Shown here: one piece after another, positions 26,234 to 35,802 of the stretch
Position numbering within the stretch: the first letter of the stretch is position 1
Layout: every line of letters begins with the position of its first letter
Assembly (NCBI GenBank): GCA_945877255.1
Contig: CAMCRE010000003.1
Span: 1 to 64,000 of the forward strand
From: an uncultured Erysipelotrichaceae bacterium
GTDB lineage: Bacteria > Bacillota_I > Bacilli_A > Erysipelotrichales > Erysipelotrichaceae
Length of the DNA stretch: 64,000 bases
Reading direction: 5' to 3'
The notes under the pieces: generated by a model
Told to the model about the DNA's origin: nothing
The model's input: only the letters and a program-made list of their open reading frames with translations
Database searches by the model: none
Position numbers and translations under genes: made by a program

Positions 26234-26839
26234 TGGTAATTTTTTAACTTCTTTTACTTTTTTACTAACATCTGCGTTTTTAGGCTCAGAAACTTTCTCT
26301 AAATATTCATCACCCGCACCACTTTTACCCACAACAACGTAGACTTGTTTTTGCGTATCTGTAGATTTTACAACATTAAAGACATGAATTTCATAATCAT
26401 ACATTTTAACTTCTTTTTGATTAGTGAAATATTTTTCTTTTGGTAATGTTGCATATAGTTTTTTCTTAATTTCATCTGTAATCGATTCAATTTTTTTAGC
26501 ATCTGCGTTATCAACTGTATCAACCGAAATTCTTAATGTAGCTGCAATTAAATTAACTTCAACTTTATCAACACCAGCAACTTTTAAATTATTTCTTAAA
26601 GTAGTTAAATGATTATCTGTAATCTTTTCTACTAAAGAATTTGAAAATCGACTACCAAATACTGGACCTTTTGAATTAGTTAAAAATGATTTCCCAACGC
26701 TAACGATAATAACTATCAAAACAACTAAAATTACCGCACCCACTATACCAGAAATATTAATATTACGTTTTTTCTTTTTTGGGGTAGCTTTAGGTTTCTC
26801 AATAATCTTTGTTTCTTGTAATGATGTGTTTTCTGACAT
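26231..26839 (-). CDS. Single-pass membrane protein of unknown function
   Basis: About 202 residues from ATG 26837-26839, preferred because AAGGAGTGAGATT precedes it. A Lys-rich cytoplasmic tail (KPKATPKKKKR) is followed by one membrane segment (ISGIVGAVILVVLIVIIVSV, about 28-47) and an outside domain of about 150 residues. The outside part has alternating strands and helices (LKVAGVDKVEVNLIAATLRISVDTVDNADAKKIESITDEIKKKL, YDYEIHVFNVV) resembling a small ferredoxin-like fold; this is only an impression. It follows gatB by about 50 bases and precedes the operon terminator. Function unknown. Confidence 0.65.
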   Translation of the reverse strand: MSENTSLQETKIIEKPKATPKKKKRNINISGIVGAVILVVLIVIIVSVGKSFLTNSKGPVFGSRFSNSLVEKITDNHLTTLRNNLKVAGVDKVEVNLIAATLRISVDTVDNADAKKIESITDEIKKKLYATLPKEKYFTNQKEVKMYDYEIHVFNVVKSTDTQKQVYVVVGKSGAGDEYLEKVSEPKNADVSKKVKEVKKLP

Positions 26840-26887
26840 AATCTCACTCCTTGTATACATTATACCATTTATGCAACAAAAAATAAA

Positions 26888-28300
26888 CTATCTTCTTTTT
26901 TCTAAACAACGAACCAATAATGTATTAGCGAGTTGCGGATTAACTTGCCCTTTAGATTGTTTCATAATTTGACCAATTAAATGCTTAATCGCACGATCTT
27001 TACCATTTAAATAATCTTCTACAGATTGTGCGTTTTCTAATAAAATCTCTTCAATCATACTTAAAATTGCATTTTCATCACTAATTTGCTTAATACCCAG
27101 CGATTTGATAACTTCATCAGTAAACTTACCTTCCATTAATTGTTCAAAAACTTGTTTAGCCTGTTTACTAGATAACTCATTCTTTTCAACTAAATTCACT
27201 AACTTCGCAAGTTCAGTCGGAATTAATTGACTCGCACCATTTTTATTAACGTAACTCGTATACTCACCTATTAACCAATTCGCACATAACTTATAGGCAG
27301 TAGAATACTGAATAACTTCATCAAATAAGTCACCTAGTGATTTATTCGCAATTAAAATAGAAGCATCGTAATCAGATAATCCACATGATGTAATCCAACG
27401 TGTTTTCTTAACGTCCGGTAATTCTTCCATATTAGCATACACATCTTGTATAAAACTTTCAGATAATAATATTGGAACAATATTAGGTTCAGGAAAATAG
27501 CGATAATCAATTGCACCTTCTTTTTTACGCATCGTTACTGTTGTTTTGCTGGCTTCATCGTAACGGCGTGTTTCTTGTTCAATCACTTCATTACGCAACA
27601 ATAATTTAGATTGACGCATAATTTCATAATCTATCGCTTTTTGAACGTTTGAAATTGAATTCAAGTTTTTGATTTCAGTTTTAGTTCCAAAACCAACATA
27701 ACCATAAGGACGCAATGAAATATTAACGTCACATCTTAAACTTCCTTCTTCCATTTTAACATCAGAAACATTCAAGTATAATAAAATTGAACGAATCGCT
27801 TCGATATAACGACACGCCTCTTCACCACTTCTAATATCGGCTTCGCTCACAATTTCAATTAACGGTGTCCCTGCACGATTATAGTCAATACAAGTCGATT
27901 CTAAATGATACTGTTTAGCTGTATCTTCTTCCATATGAATACGATTAATACGCACTTTTTTAGACTCACCATTAACATCAATATTCACACTTCCGTTTTT
28001 TCCAATTGGATGAAATTGTTGCGTAATTTGATACCCTTTTGGTAAATCTGAATAAAAATAATTTTTACGATCAAATTTAATTAATGGATCAATCTCACAA
28101 TTTAACGCATGACACGCTTTTAAAGCTAATTTAACAGCTTCTTTATTAACAGCGGGTAATGTTCCAGGATGTGCTAAATCTATTTCATTAACGTTAGTAT
28201 TAGGAGCTGAAGAAGCATCTACTGGTGCACTCGAAAACATTTTTGTTTTTGTTTTTAATTCACAATGAATTTCAATACCGATAATTACTTCAAAATTCAT
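26888..28300 (-). CDS. gatB: Aspartyl/glutamyl-tRNA(Asn/Gln) amidotransferase subunit B
   Basis: This 470-residue protein is the kinase/transamidase half of GatCAB, which converts Glu-tRNA(Gln) to Gln-tRNA(Gln). Visible signatures are VIGIEIHCELKTKTKMFS at the start, LPGTLPAVN-like HPGTLPAVNKEAV, LPKGYQITQQFHPIG, the magnesium/ATP region RCDVNISLRP and YRYFPEPNIVP. The C-terminal YqeY-like tail (VNPQLANTLLV) is present. Only one base separates it from gatA, so the subunits are co-translated. Confidence 0.97.
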   Translation of the reverse strand: MNFEVIIGIEIHCELKTKTKMFSSAPVDASSAPNTNVNEIDLAHPGTLPAVNKEAVKLALKACHALNCEIDPLIKFDRKNYFYSDLPKGYQITQQFHPIGKNGSVNIDVNGESKKVRINRIHMEEDTAKQYHLESTCIDYNRAGTPLIEIVSEADIRSGEEACRYIEAIRSILLYLNVSDVKMEEGSLRCDVNISLRPYGYVGFGTKTEIKNLNSISNVQKAIDYEIMRQSKLLLRNEVIEQETRRYDEASKTTVTMRKKEGAIDYRYFPEPNIVPILLSESFIQDVYANMEELPDVKKTRWITSCGLSDYDASILIANKSLGDLFDEVIQYSTAYKLCANWLIGEYTSYVNKNGASQLIPTELAKLVNLVEKNELSSKQAKQVFEQLMEGKFTDEVIKSLGIKQISDENAILSMIEEILLENAQSVEDYLNGKDRAIKHLIGQIMKQSKGQVNPQLANTLLVRCLEKRR

Positions 28301-28301
28301 A

Positions 28302-29717
28302 TTAGTTCTCCTTTATCTTTCCACTTAATTGACTAAAGTTTTCAATTTCTAAACTAATTTCAAACAATGTTTTTTCATCTTTTGGTCTTGTCATTAAAGC
28401 TATACCAAACGGTAGTTTTTCTTTAAAACCAATCGGCACACTAATTGATGGACAACCTGAAAAGTTTTCTAGCAACATACTATTTTCTGAAATTAAATAC
28501 TTAGAAGATAGTTCTTCTTGATTAACTGCTTCTTCTGGTGTTGGCGCTGTAGTAGCCGCAGCTAAACGTAATATTCCATCATATTTATCTAATATTTTAA
28601 ATAATTCATCCACTATTTTTCTTCTTACTTTTTTAGCTTTAATAAAAATACGCTCTTGATTATCAGAATCTAACGAATATGCGCCCATTAAAAATCTTGT
28701 ACGCACTTGTTTAGAAAAACCTTTTGTACGTGTATTAATCATTAATTGTTCCAACGTGTCACCACTTTCTTGAACACCAAATTTAATACCATCTAAGTTT
28801 GCATGATTAGCTGTTGCCTCAGCATTCGCAATAATTAAATACGTCGGTAATAACGCTCTTAATAACACTTCATCCATTGCTACTTCTTCAACGATTGCAC
28901 CTTTATTTTTTAAATAGTTGACTAATGAATTAAATTTATCAAGTAACACTGTATCTTCAATATTATCTTGCACATTTTTTAAAACTGCGATTTTTTTACC
29001 AACAACATTAGCCTCAACAACACTAAATTGCTCAACATCATCTTGTAAAGAAGTGGCATCCATAGCATCATATCCAGCACAAATTTCAAGCATTTTAGCA
29101 CTATCTTTTACTGTTGTAGTAAAAAATCCAACATGATCTAAACTTGAAGCATATGGAATAACACCATATCTTGAAATACGCCCATAAGTCGGTTTTAAAC
29201 CAACTAATCCACAATAATGTGCTGGTTTACGAATTGAATCACCCGTATCTGTTCCTAAAGCAACACTTACTGCACCACTGGCAACAACAGCGGCACTTCC
29301 ACCAGAAGAACCACCTGTAATTTTAGATATATCATATGGATTAAACGTTCTACCCGTATAAGCATTCAAATTCGTTCCACCCATTCCTAATTCATCCATC
29401 GATGTCTTACACACAATAACCGCACCAGCTTGTTTTAATTTTTTAATAACGGTAGCATCATAAATTGGTACATAATTATCTAAAATACGACTTGAAGCAG
29501 TTGTTCTAATATTTTCAGTGCTAATGTTATCTTTAACCGCAATTCCAACACCATATAACGGTAAATCATGCGGCAATGATTTTAAATTTTCAACTTGATT
29601 TTGAATATCACAAATCGTTACCGTAGCGTTATATGATTCTTTTTCATCTTTTAATTGTTGCAAAGTATTGTTTAATGTACTTTCAAATTGTTTGTTTAAA
29701 CTATCACATATTTTCAT
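28302..29717 (-). CDS. gatA: Aspartyl/glutamyl-tRNA amidotransferase subunit A
   Basis: This 471-residue amidase frees ammonia from glutamine for GatB. The Ser-cisSer-Lys triad lies in VAVKDNIST (Lys about 70), GGSSGGSAA and the GTDTGDSIRKPA loop. Normal enzymes have GSDTGGSIR in this loop; here the second Gly is Asp (GTDTGDSIRKPA), a variant also known in GatA proteins. The last codons overlap nothing, and its ATG follows directly on the gatC stop. Confidence 0.97.
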   Translation of the reverse strand: MKICDSLNKQFESTLNNTLQQLKDEKESYNATVTICDIQNQVENLKSLPHDLPLYGVGIAVKDNISTENIRTTASSRILDNYVPIYDATVIKKLKQAGAVIVCKTSMDELGMGGTNLNAYTGRTFNPYDISKITGGSSGGSAAVVASGAVSVALGTDTGDSIRKPAHYCGLVGLKPTYGRISRYGVIPYASSLDHVGFFTTTVKDSAKMLEICAGYDAMDATSLQDDVEQFSVVEANVVGKKIAVLKNVQDNIEDTVLLDKFNSLVNYLKNKGAIVEEVAMDEVLLRALLPTYLIIANAEATANHANLDGIKFGVQESGDTLEQLMINTRTKGFSKQVRTRFLMGAYSLDSDNQERIFIKAKKVRRKIVDELFKILDKYDGILRLAAATTAPTPEEAVNQEELSSKYLISENSMLLENFSGCPSISVPIGFKEKLPFGIALMTRPKDEKTLFEISLEIENFSQLSGKIKEN

Positions 29718-30004
29718 TATTTCACCACTTTCAAGTTTAATTTAATAAAATCATCATCTTTTTGCATTGCATTTTTTAAAATCTGTTGTTTAGATTTCAC
29801 ATTATCAACAACATCTTCTCTTAAATATGCTCGTGGTTGTTCAAAAGGAAACACCATTTCATCTATATTTGTTGTGTCTATTTCATCTAAAATTGCAATT
29901 TGTTGGTTTAAAATTTCAAAGTTTTTTTCAACATATGCAATTTCATCATCACTAAAACTAAACATACATTGTTTAGCTAATTTCAATATCGTTGTTTTAT
30001 CCAT
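29717..30004 (-). CDS. gatC: Aspartyl/glutamyl-tRNA amidotransferase subunit C
   Basis: This 95-residue protein wraps around GatA and ties it to GatB. The pattern LAKQCMFSFSDDEIAYVEKNFEILNQQIAILDEIDTTNI and a C-terminal PRAYLREDVV block are characteristic. It overlaps gatA by one base and follows camS by one base in the same operon. Confidence 0.93.
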   Translation of the reverse strand: MDKTTILKLAKQCMFSFSDDEIAYVEKNFEILNQQIAILDEIDTTNIDEMVFPFEQPRAYLREDVVDNVKSKQQILKNAMQKDDDFIKLNLKVVK

Positions 30005-30005
30005 A

Positions 30006-31088
30006 TTACCTCCTTGTTACTGTAATATTTGTTTGTTTTCTTAATTTATTAAAAATTGCTTTTACTTCATTAACGTCTTTAACAGTAATTGTTAAATCGT
30101 ATGTTTCATTTTTAAATTGATTACTGAATGATTTAATTTTTGATAAAATTACTTCTTCATCCATATATGTTTTAAATTGTGCCGAAACACTCAATTCAAC
30201 ATCCACTATTTCATCATTCACCGTTCTCACTAATCCAACTACACTCACATTTTCATAAATAAGTGCATTTAATTCACTTTTAAATAAGTTATATACACTA
30301 TTTAATTCACTATTTTTTTTATTTGCAGTGTCACTTCCTAAATAGTAATAACTTTCATCAAAAGCATGATATTTTGATTTCCCTTCTGAATACAATGTAT
30401 AACCCACAAATCTACCTGGAATATTACTATCTTCACTTTCTTCCACAAATAACGCCACAACTTTTGGTATCGTTGATAATTGTGGTAATGTAGAGAAAAA
30501 GACGTTAAGTTTATTACTAGCTTCTTGTCCAAAGCGAACTAACTGATCTTGAGGAACTTCAATAGTTTGTTTGTTTTGTGTATATGGTTTTTTTGATAAC
30601 ACTAATGCAGTCACAATTGCACCTAATTCATTATCTTTCTCTAATGTAAAGTCTAATTCAATTAAATCTTTTATTAAAATCGGACCAACTATTTCTTGCT
30701 TATTCACGATCATTTTTTCAGTTTTTTGAGGATTTAAACCATATGGATTTTCAGCGCTATTGTAATTTAATAATGCAATATCATCAAATGAATATTGATT
30801 ATGTTTAGTTAGGCGATCATAACTTAAAATATCTATTTCATTCAATAAATATTGTGACGTCGGAAAATACATTTTAGAAATATCTAATAAACCTTTTTTA
30901 ATTGCGATTTTATTAACTGCACGATTTCTTTCACGATGGACATCTCGTGTCGATTTAATAGATTTTTCAGTTGTAATACGATAGTCATCTTGTAACAATG
31001 ATTCAATATAGTTCGTTTTTACTTGTGTAATATCTTTTTTGGGTGAACAAGCAACTAAAATCAGTAATAATACTAGTAACTTTTTCAT
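30006..31088 (-). CDS. camS: CamS-family lipoprotein
   Basis: This 360-residue protein has a lipoprotein signal peptide with lipobox LVAC (Cys14) and matches the CamS sex-pheromone family (RDVHRERNRAVNKIAIKKGLLDISKMYFPTSQYLLNEIDIL type core, and a C-terminal NQFKNETYDLTITVKD). In staphylococci CamS releases a pheromone-like peptide from its signal sequence and lies between ligA and gatC, exactly as here. Its ATG overlaps the ligA stop (ATGA). The physiological role is poorly known; conserved synteny is the main support. Confidence 0.82.
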   Translation of the reverse strand: MKKLLVLLLILVACSPKKDITQVKTNYIESLLQDDYRITTEKSIKSTRDVHRERNRAVNKIAIKKGLLDISKMYFPTSQYLLNEIDILSYDRLTKHNQYSFDDIALLNYNSAENPYGLNPQKTEKMIVNKQEIVGPILIKDLIELDFTLEKDNELGAIVTALVLSKKPYTQNKQTIEVPQDQLVRFGQEASNKLNVFFSTLPQLSTIPKVVALFVEESEDSNIPGRFVGYTLYSEGKSKYHAFDESYYYLGSDTANKKNSELNSVYNLFKSELNALIYENVSVVGLVRTVNDEIVDVELSVSAQFKTYMDEEVILSKIKSFSNQFKNETYDLTITVKDVNEVKAIFNKLRKQTNITVTRR

Positions 31089-33055
31089 AGTTCAATCTCC
31101 TGATAAAATTGCTTTTCATCCATAACAGCTACGTTTAATTGCTGTGCTTTTGTTAATTTAGAACCAGCATTTTCACCATAAATGACAAGATTCGTTTTTG
31201 CAGAAACACTACTACTCACTTTAGCACCTAACATTGTTAAATGATTTTCAATTTCTTTACGACTCATCTTTTCAAACGTCCCCGTAATCACAATTGTTTT
31301 ATTCGTGAAAGCAGATTGCTGAATAGCTACTTTAGTATGTGTCATATTCACATTAAATTGTTTTAATTTCGTAATCATTTCACGGTTATGTATATTTGTG
31401 AAAAACTGAATAACACTATCAGCTTTAATACTACCAAAATCTGGAATTGCCGCTAATGTTTCAAAGTCTGCAATTAATAGATCATCTATATTACAATAAT
31501 GTCCTACTAATGTGCGAGCTGATTTTTCACCAATATGTTTAATACCTAACGCGTAAATTAACTGATGAAACGCACGCTTTTTACTGTTTTCAATTGCAGT
31601 AAGTAAATTGTCAATTGATTTTTCTTTAAAACCTGGTAATTGAATTAATTGATCTCTTTTTAAGTATAATTTATAAATGTCTTCAATACTTTTAAGTAAA
31701 CCTAATTCATAAAAATATTCAACTATTTTTTCTCCCATACCATCAATATTCATCGCTGGTTTAGAAGCAAAATGAATTAATGATTGTACAATTCTTGCTG
31801 GACATTCAGAATTGACACAATAATAATCTACTTCATTTTCAAACTGCGTTAATTCACAATCACAATTTGGACATCTACTTGGCATTTCATATGGTATTTG
31901 ATTAGTTCGTTGCGATAAATCAACTTTTACTACTTCTGGTATAATTTCTCCTGCTTTTCGAATCACAACCGTATCATGAATTCTAATATCTTTTTCACGA
32001 ATATAATCGTAATTATGTAATTGCGCTGCACGCACATTACTACCAGCCAAAAACACTGTTTTTAATTTAGCATTTGGTGTAATTTTTCCAGTACGACCAA
32101 CAGTTAATGTTATATCTTCTAAAATTGTTGTGACTTCTTCAGCTGGAAACTTATACGCAATTGCCCATTTTGGCACTTTAATTGTTTCTCCAAGTTGTTT
32201 TTGATGTGAAATATTATTAACTTTAATCACCATACCATCAATATCATATGGTAAAGTGTGTTTAATAGCCGCAATTTCATCAATGTAGTTTATTACTTCA
32301 TTCATTGATGATAACTTTTTATAGTATGGATTGACTTCGAATTGTTCGTGCTGTAATAATTTTAAAACATCTTCATGTGTTGCACATAATTGATCACCAT
32401 CTACAACGTAATATAAAAATGCTTGTAAGTTTCTTTCGGCTGCTTTATTCGCATCTAACTGTCTCACTGCTCCTGCTGCAGCATTACGGCAATTCACTAA
32501 TAATTCTTCATTGTTTTTCATGCGTTGCTCGTTTAATTGTGCTAATGTATTTTTTTCAAGATAAACTTCACCACGCACAGTTAAACTTTCTAAATTAATT
32601 TTACGAGGAATGCTTTTTATTGTTTTGATGTTGTGTGTTACATTTTCACCCACAAAACCATCTCCTCTTGTTATCGCTTTTGATAATGTATAGTTTTCAT
32701 AAACTAATGAGATTGCTAAACCGTCTATTTTTAATTCCACTACCCACTCTACTTCATTTATTTCATTCAACACTTTTTTTTCAAATAAACGTAATTCATC
32801 ATAAGAATAAGCATTTCCTAATGACAACATTTTTTCTTGATGATTTTCTTTAATAAATTTATCTAATATTTCATATCCAACTTTGTTCGTAATCGAATTT
32901 TTATCTTTATATTGCGGATATTCGTTTTCTAGTTGTATTAATTCTTGCATTACAGCATCATACTCAAAATCACTTACTAATGGCTTATCTAATGTGTAGT
33001 ATGCATTTGCCCATTGTTGGAGTTGATTTTGAAGTTGTTCCATTTTATTTTTCAT
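31085..33055 (-). CDS. ligA: NAD-dependent DNA ligase
   Basis: This 656-residue enzyme seals nicks in replication and repair. The adenylated Lys is in VELKIDGLAIS (about 111). NTase, OB, zinc-finger (CPNCDCEL and CVNSECPARIV, four Cys), helix-hairpin-helix and C-terminal BRCT (FTNKTIVITGTFEKMSRKEIE) domains are all present. It overlaps pcrA by eleven bases and camS by four. Its stop is TGA, direct evidence that TGA ends translation here. Confidence 0.97.
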   Translation of the reverse strand: MKNKMEQLQNQLQQWANAYYTLDKPLVSDFEYDAVMQELIQLENEYPQYKDKNSITNKVGYEILDKFIKENHQEKMLSLGNAYSYDELRLFEKKVLNEINEVEWVVELKIDGLAISLVYENYTLSKAITRGDGFVGENVTHNIKTIKSIPRKINLESLTVRGEVYLEKNTLAQLNEQRMKNNEELLVNCRNAAAGAVRQLDANKAAERNLQAFLYYVVDGDQLCATHEDVLKLLQHEQFEVNPYYKKLSSMNEVINYIDEIAAIKHTLPYDIDGMVIKVNNISHQKQLGETIKVPKWAIAYKFPAEEVTTILEDITLTVGRTGKITPNAKLKTVFLAGSNVRAAQLHNYDYIREKDIRIHDTVVIRKAGEIIPEVVKVDLSQRTNQIPYEMPSRCPNCDCELTQFENEVDYYCVNSECPARIVQSLIHFASKPAMNIDGMGEKIVEYFYELGLLKSIEDIYKLYLKRDQLIQLPGFKEKSIDNLLTAIENSKKRAFHQLIYALGIKHIGEKSARTLVGHYCNIDDLLIADFETLAAIPDFGSIKADSVIQFFTNIHNREMITKLKQFNVNMTHTKVAIQQSAFTNKTIVITGTFEKMSRKEIENHLTMLGAKVSSSVSAKTNLVIYGENAGSKLTKAQQLNVAVMDEKQFYQEIEL

Positions 33056-35117
33056 ACGTTCCTCGCTTCTTTAATGCTGAATGCGACAGCAAAATTTTCT
33101 TAATACCATGTGGTGCTGGGAATGCTATCGTTGCAATACTTTCTTGTATAGCCACAATAATGCCATTCCCAAATATTTCATGTACAACTTTTTCCCCAAC
33201 AACATAAGATGATTTATTCGAATGATTAATTGTTGGTTTAAATTGTTTTTTAAATTGGGTTATAAAACGACTATCTATTTCATTAATAAAACGTGATGTC
33301 GTTTTAACACGATCATTTATTACACTATATCCTCTACTTTCGCATAAATAAAGTTTTTTTCTAGCACGTGTCATGGCCACATACGCAATTCTTCTTTCTT
33401 CTTCTAATAAGCCTTCTAATATCGCTTTTTCATTTGGAAATAGTCCTTCTGAAAAATTATAAATAAAAACGTAATCAAATTCATTACCTTTTGCAGCATG
33501 CACACTCATCAAATGCACCGCTTCATTATTTTCGCTTTCTTTATCAAAATACAGTGCAATTTCCTGCAAATACATTTCTAAAGAAGCTTCTTGATTTTTT
33601 TCTTCATATTCCGCAATATCAAAAATAAATGATTTTATATTTTCTAAACGATCTTCTTCATTACTATCTTGCAGCATTGCATAATAACCTGATTCTGCTA
33701 ATAATTGCCCTAAAACTTTATGAATAGGTGTACTCACTAACTTCTGGCGATATTTTTCTATCATCACCACAAAATCAACTAATGATTTTTTAATTTTTTG
33801 ATTGTTGGTGGTCATTTTTTTCAATACATCATACATTCTAACGTTTTCACTTATCGCAATAGCTTGTAATGTTGCAACCGTTTTATCACCAACACCTCTA
33901 CGCGGTACATTAATAATTCGATCTAACGAAATATCAATAGCTGCATTGTCATTCAACATTCTTAAATACGCAATAGCATCTTTAATTTCTGATCTTTCAA
34001 AAAACTTTAAACTGCCATGAATAACATATGGTATTCTAGCATCAACTAATGCTTTTTCAATATTTTTTGATGAAAAATTAGAACGATACAATATCGCAAT
34101 TTCATTTAATGGTACTGTACGTAATTTTTGAATTTCTTCGATAATAAAATTAGATTCTTCACTATCACTATTTCCACTAAAATGAATAACTTTTTCACCA
34201 TTTATATTAGGTGTTGTTAAGTTTTTTTCAATTCTATTTTTGTTTTGTTTGATCAAAGAATTTGCCGCATTTAATATTTCTGGCGTTGAGCGATAATTTT
34301 GATGCAATATTACAGTTTCTACATTATCAAAATCATTTTTGAAATCTAAAATATATTTCATCTGTGAACCACGCCACGTATAAATACATTGATCTGGATC
34401 ACCAACTACACATAAATTCGTGTATTGATTCGTTAATTTTTTAATGATATTGTATTGTACTTGATCAACATCTTGAAATTCGTCTACATGAATAAAAGAA
34501 AAACGATGACTCCATTTATGTTGTACTTCAGGTATATTTAATGCTTTTTCGCAATACAATAATAAATCATTAAAATCAAAACTTTCTAACTGAATTCTTC
34601 TTTTTTCATATTTCTCATATAATGTTGCTAATAATATTTCTTTTTCATTATAAGCTAATTTATATGCTTCACTTGTAGAAACATATTCCATCTTACAATT
34701 TGAAATATAATTAATGACATCACTTAATTTTAAATTACCGATATCAATTTTTTTATTTTTAATAATTGTGTTAATAATGCGTTTTTGATCATCCACATCT
34801 AATATTGTGAATGTTTTGAAATTGAAATGTTTAATTTCTTCTCTTAATATTTTTACACATAAAGCATGAATCGTCATTGCATTAATCGTTGTATTAGGTA
34901 TCATGTTTTGCAATCTATGCTTCATTTCATTAGCAGCACGATTTGTGAACGTAATTGCAAGAATACGATTATCTTTAATACCATATTGTTTGATTAAATA
35001 TGCTATTCTAGTTGTAATAACACGTGTTTTCCCACTACCTGCACCTGCAATAATACATAAATTTTTATCTACAGTTTGAACTGCTTTTAATTGTTCCTCA
35101 TTTAATGAATTCAACAT
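33045..35117 (-). CDS. pcrA: UvrD/Rep-family ATP-dependent DNA helicase PcrA
   Basis: About 690 residues from ATG 35115-35117; GGCAGG lies eight bases upstream, and an in-frame GTG three codons earlier is weaker. Superfamily 1A motifs are clear: AGAGSGKTRV (Q/Walker A), HVDEFQDVDQ (Walker B), GDPDQCIYTWRGS (motif III) and VHAAKGNEFDYV, then YVAMTRARKKL. The C-terminal Tudor-like piece (YVVGEKVVHEIFGNGIIVAI) binds RNA polymerase in relatives. It heads the pcrA-ligA-camS-gatCAB operon. Confidence 0.96.
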   Translation of the reverse strand: MLNSLNEEQLKAVQTVDKNLCIIAGAGSGKTRVITTRIAYLIKQYGIKDNRILAITFTNRAANEMKHRLQNMIPNTTINAMTIHALCVKILREEIKHFNFKTFTILDVDDQKRIINTIIKNKKIDIGNLKLSDVINYISNCKMEYVSTSEAYKLAYNEKEILLATLYEKYEKRRIQLESFDFNDLLLYCEKALNIPEVQHKWSHRFSFIHVDEFQDVDQVQYNIIKKLTNQYTNLCVVGDPDQCIYTWRGSQMKYILDFKNDFDNVETVILHQNYRSTPEILNAANSLIKQNKNRIEKNLTTPNINGEKVIHFSGNSDSEESNFIIEEIQKLRTVPLNEIAILYRSNFSSKNIEKALVDARIPYVIHGSLKFFERSEIKDAIAYLRMLNDNAAIDISLDRIINVPRRGVGDKTVATLQAIAISENVRMYDVLKKMTTNNQKIKKSLVDFVVMIEKYRQKLVSTPIHKVLGQLLAESGYYAMLQDSNEEDRLENIKSFIFDIAEYEEKNQEASLEMYLQEIALYFDKESENNEAVHLMSVHAAKGNEFDYVFIYNFSEGLFPNEKAILEGLLEEERRIAYVAMTRARKKLYLCESRGYSVINDRVKTTSRFINEIDSRFITQFKKQFKPTINHSNKSSYVVGEKVVHEIFGNGIIVAIQESIATIAFPAPHGIKKILLSHSALKKRGTYEK

Positions 35118-35141
35118 TAAACACACCTGCCTTTATAGCTA

Positions 35142-35150
35142 ATTATACCA
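35142..35150 (-). promoter_or_regulatory. Extended -10 promoter of the pcrA operon
   Basis: TGGTATAAT on the minus strand lies about 25 bases upstream of the pcrA start codon and is divergent from the tmRNA promoter. Confidence 0.6.
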
Positions 35151-35208
35151 TTTTTTAAAAAAATATTCTATTATAGTAGTCTTATTTTACAATACCTTGT
35201 TTTATTGC

Positions 35209-35214
35209 TATAAT
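35209..35214 (+). promoter_or_regulatory. -10 box of the tmRNA gene
   Basis: TATAAT lies nine bases before the mature tmRNA 5' end. A weak -35 (TTTTAC, 35185-35190) is 18 bases upstream. Confidence 0.55.
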
Positions 35215-35222
35215 GAATGTAC

Positions 35223-35590
35223 GGGGATGTTTGGTTTCGACAGGAATGTGTTTAATAGTAGTTGCAGTCGTTGTATACGTACCTACATTAAAATAACTGG
35301 AAAAAATTTCTTAACAAACATTTTTGGTTCTTACCAAAATGTTTCTTACGCTGCTTAATAATCTAAATACTGATTCGCAGCCAGATTTATTTGCTTGTTT
35401 TGGGTAAATACTTCTGCTCATCCACAAAACTAGAAATATTTAGTGTTATAATAAATATTTTGAATCAACTATAACAAACCTTATATATTCGTGTTTATGC
35501 AATATATATTGTAGCAACATAAACTAAACTGTAGACGCTACTATACGGGGCCGTTTTTGGACAGGGGTTCGAGCCCCCTCATCTCCACCA
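35223..35590 (+). ncRNA. ssrA: Transfer-messenger RNA (tmRNA)
   Basis: The 5' end GGGGATGTTTGGTTTCGACAG and the 3' end GGTTCGAGCCCCCTCATCTCCACCA-type arm form the tRNA-like domain with acceptor stem GGGGATG/CATCTCC and an encoded CCA. The tag frame most likely starts at GGA 35299-35301 and ends with tandem TAA at 35356-35361, giving GKNFLTNIFGSYQNVSYAA after the charged Ala. At 19 residues it is longer than the usual 8-12, and it ends YAA instead of LAA. Such tags mark stalled proteins for ClpXP or related proteases. The resume codon is inferred. Confidence 0.93.
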
Positions 35591-35639
35591 ATAATAATAC
35601 TTGACTTTCTATCATAATAACTATATAATGTTATAGCAT

Positions 35640-35722
35640 GCGGATGTGGCGAAATTGGCAGACGCACCAGACTTAGGATCTGGCGGGCAACCGTGGGGGT
35701 TCGAGTCCCTTCATCCGCACCA
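35640..35722 (+). tRNA. tRNA-Leu (anticodon UAG)
   Basis: A full class II tRNA: acceptor GCGGATG/CATCCGC, D arm, anticodon stem CCAGA/TCTGG with loop CTTAGGA (anticodon TAG at 35674-35676), a short variable arm, T loop GTTCGAGTC and encoded CCA. The UAG anticodon reads CUN leucine codons. Confidence 0.97.
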
Positions 35723-35735
35723 AATTTAAAATCAG

Positions 35736-35764
35736 ACAAGATACATGTTATCTTGTTTTTTTTA
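35736..35764 (+). terminator. Terminator after tmRNA-tRNA-Leu
   Basis: Stem ACAAGATA/TATCTTGT with loop CATGT is followed by eight T residues. Confidence 0.88.
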
Positions 35765-35766
35765 TA

Positions 35767-35799
35767 AAAATACGTCTCTATTATTTAGAGACGTATTTT
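35767..35799. terminator. Terminator of the surface glycosidase gene
   Basis: Thirteen-base perfect arms AAAATACGTCTCT/AGAGACGTATTTT with a 7-base loop, placed just beyond the stop codon at 35803. It can act on both strands. Confidence 0.88.
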
Positions 35800-35802
35800 A
35801 TG

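Noticed and set aside
35524-35739. Protein-coding frame over the tmRNA and tRNA-Leu
   Set aside because: It is an antisense shadow of two structural RNAs.
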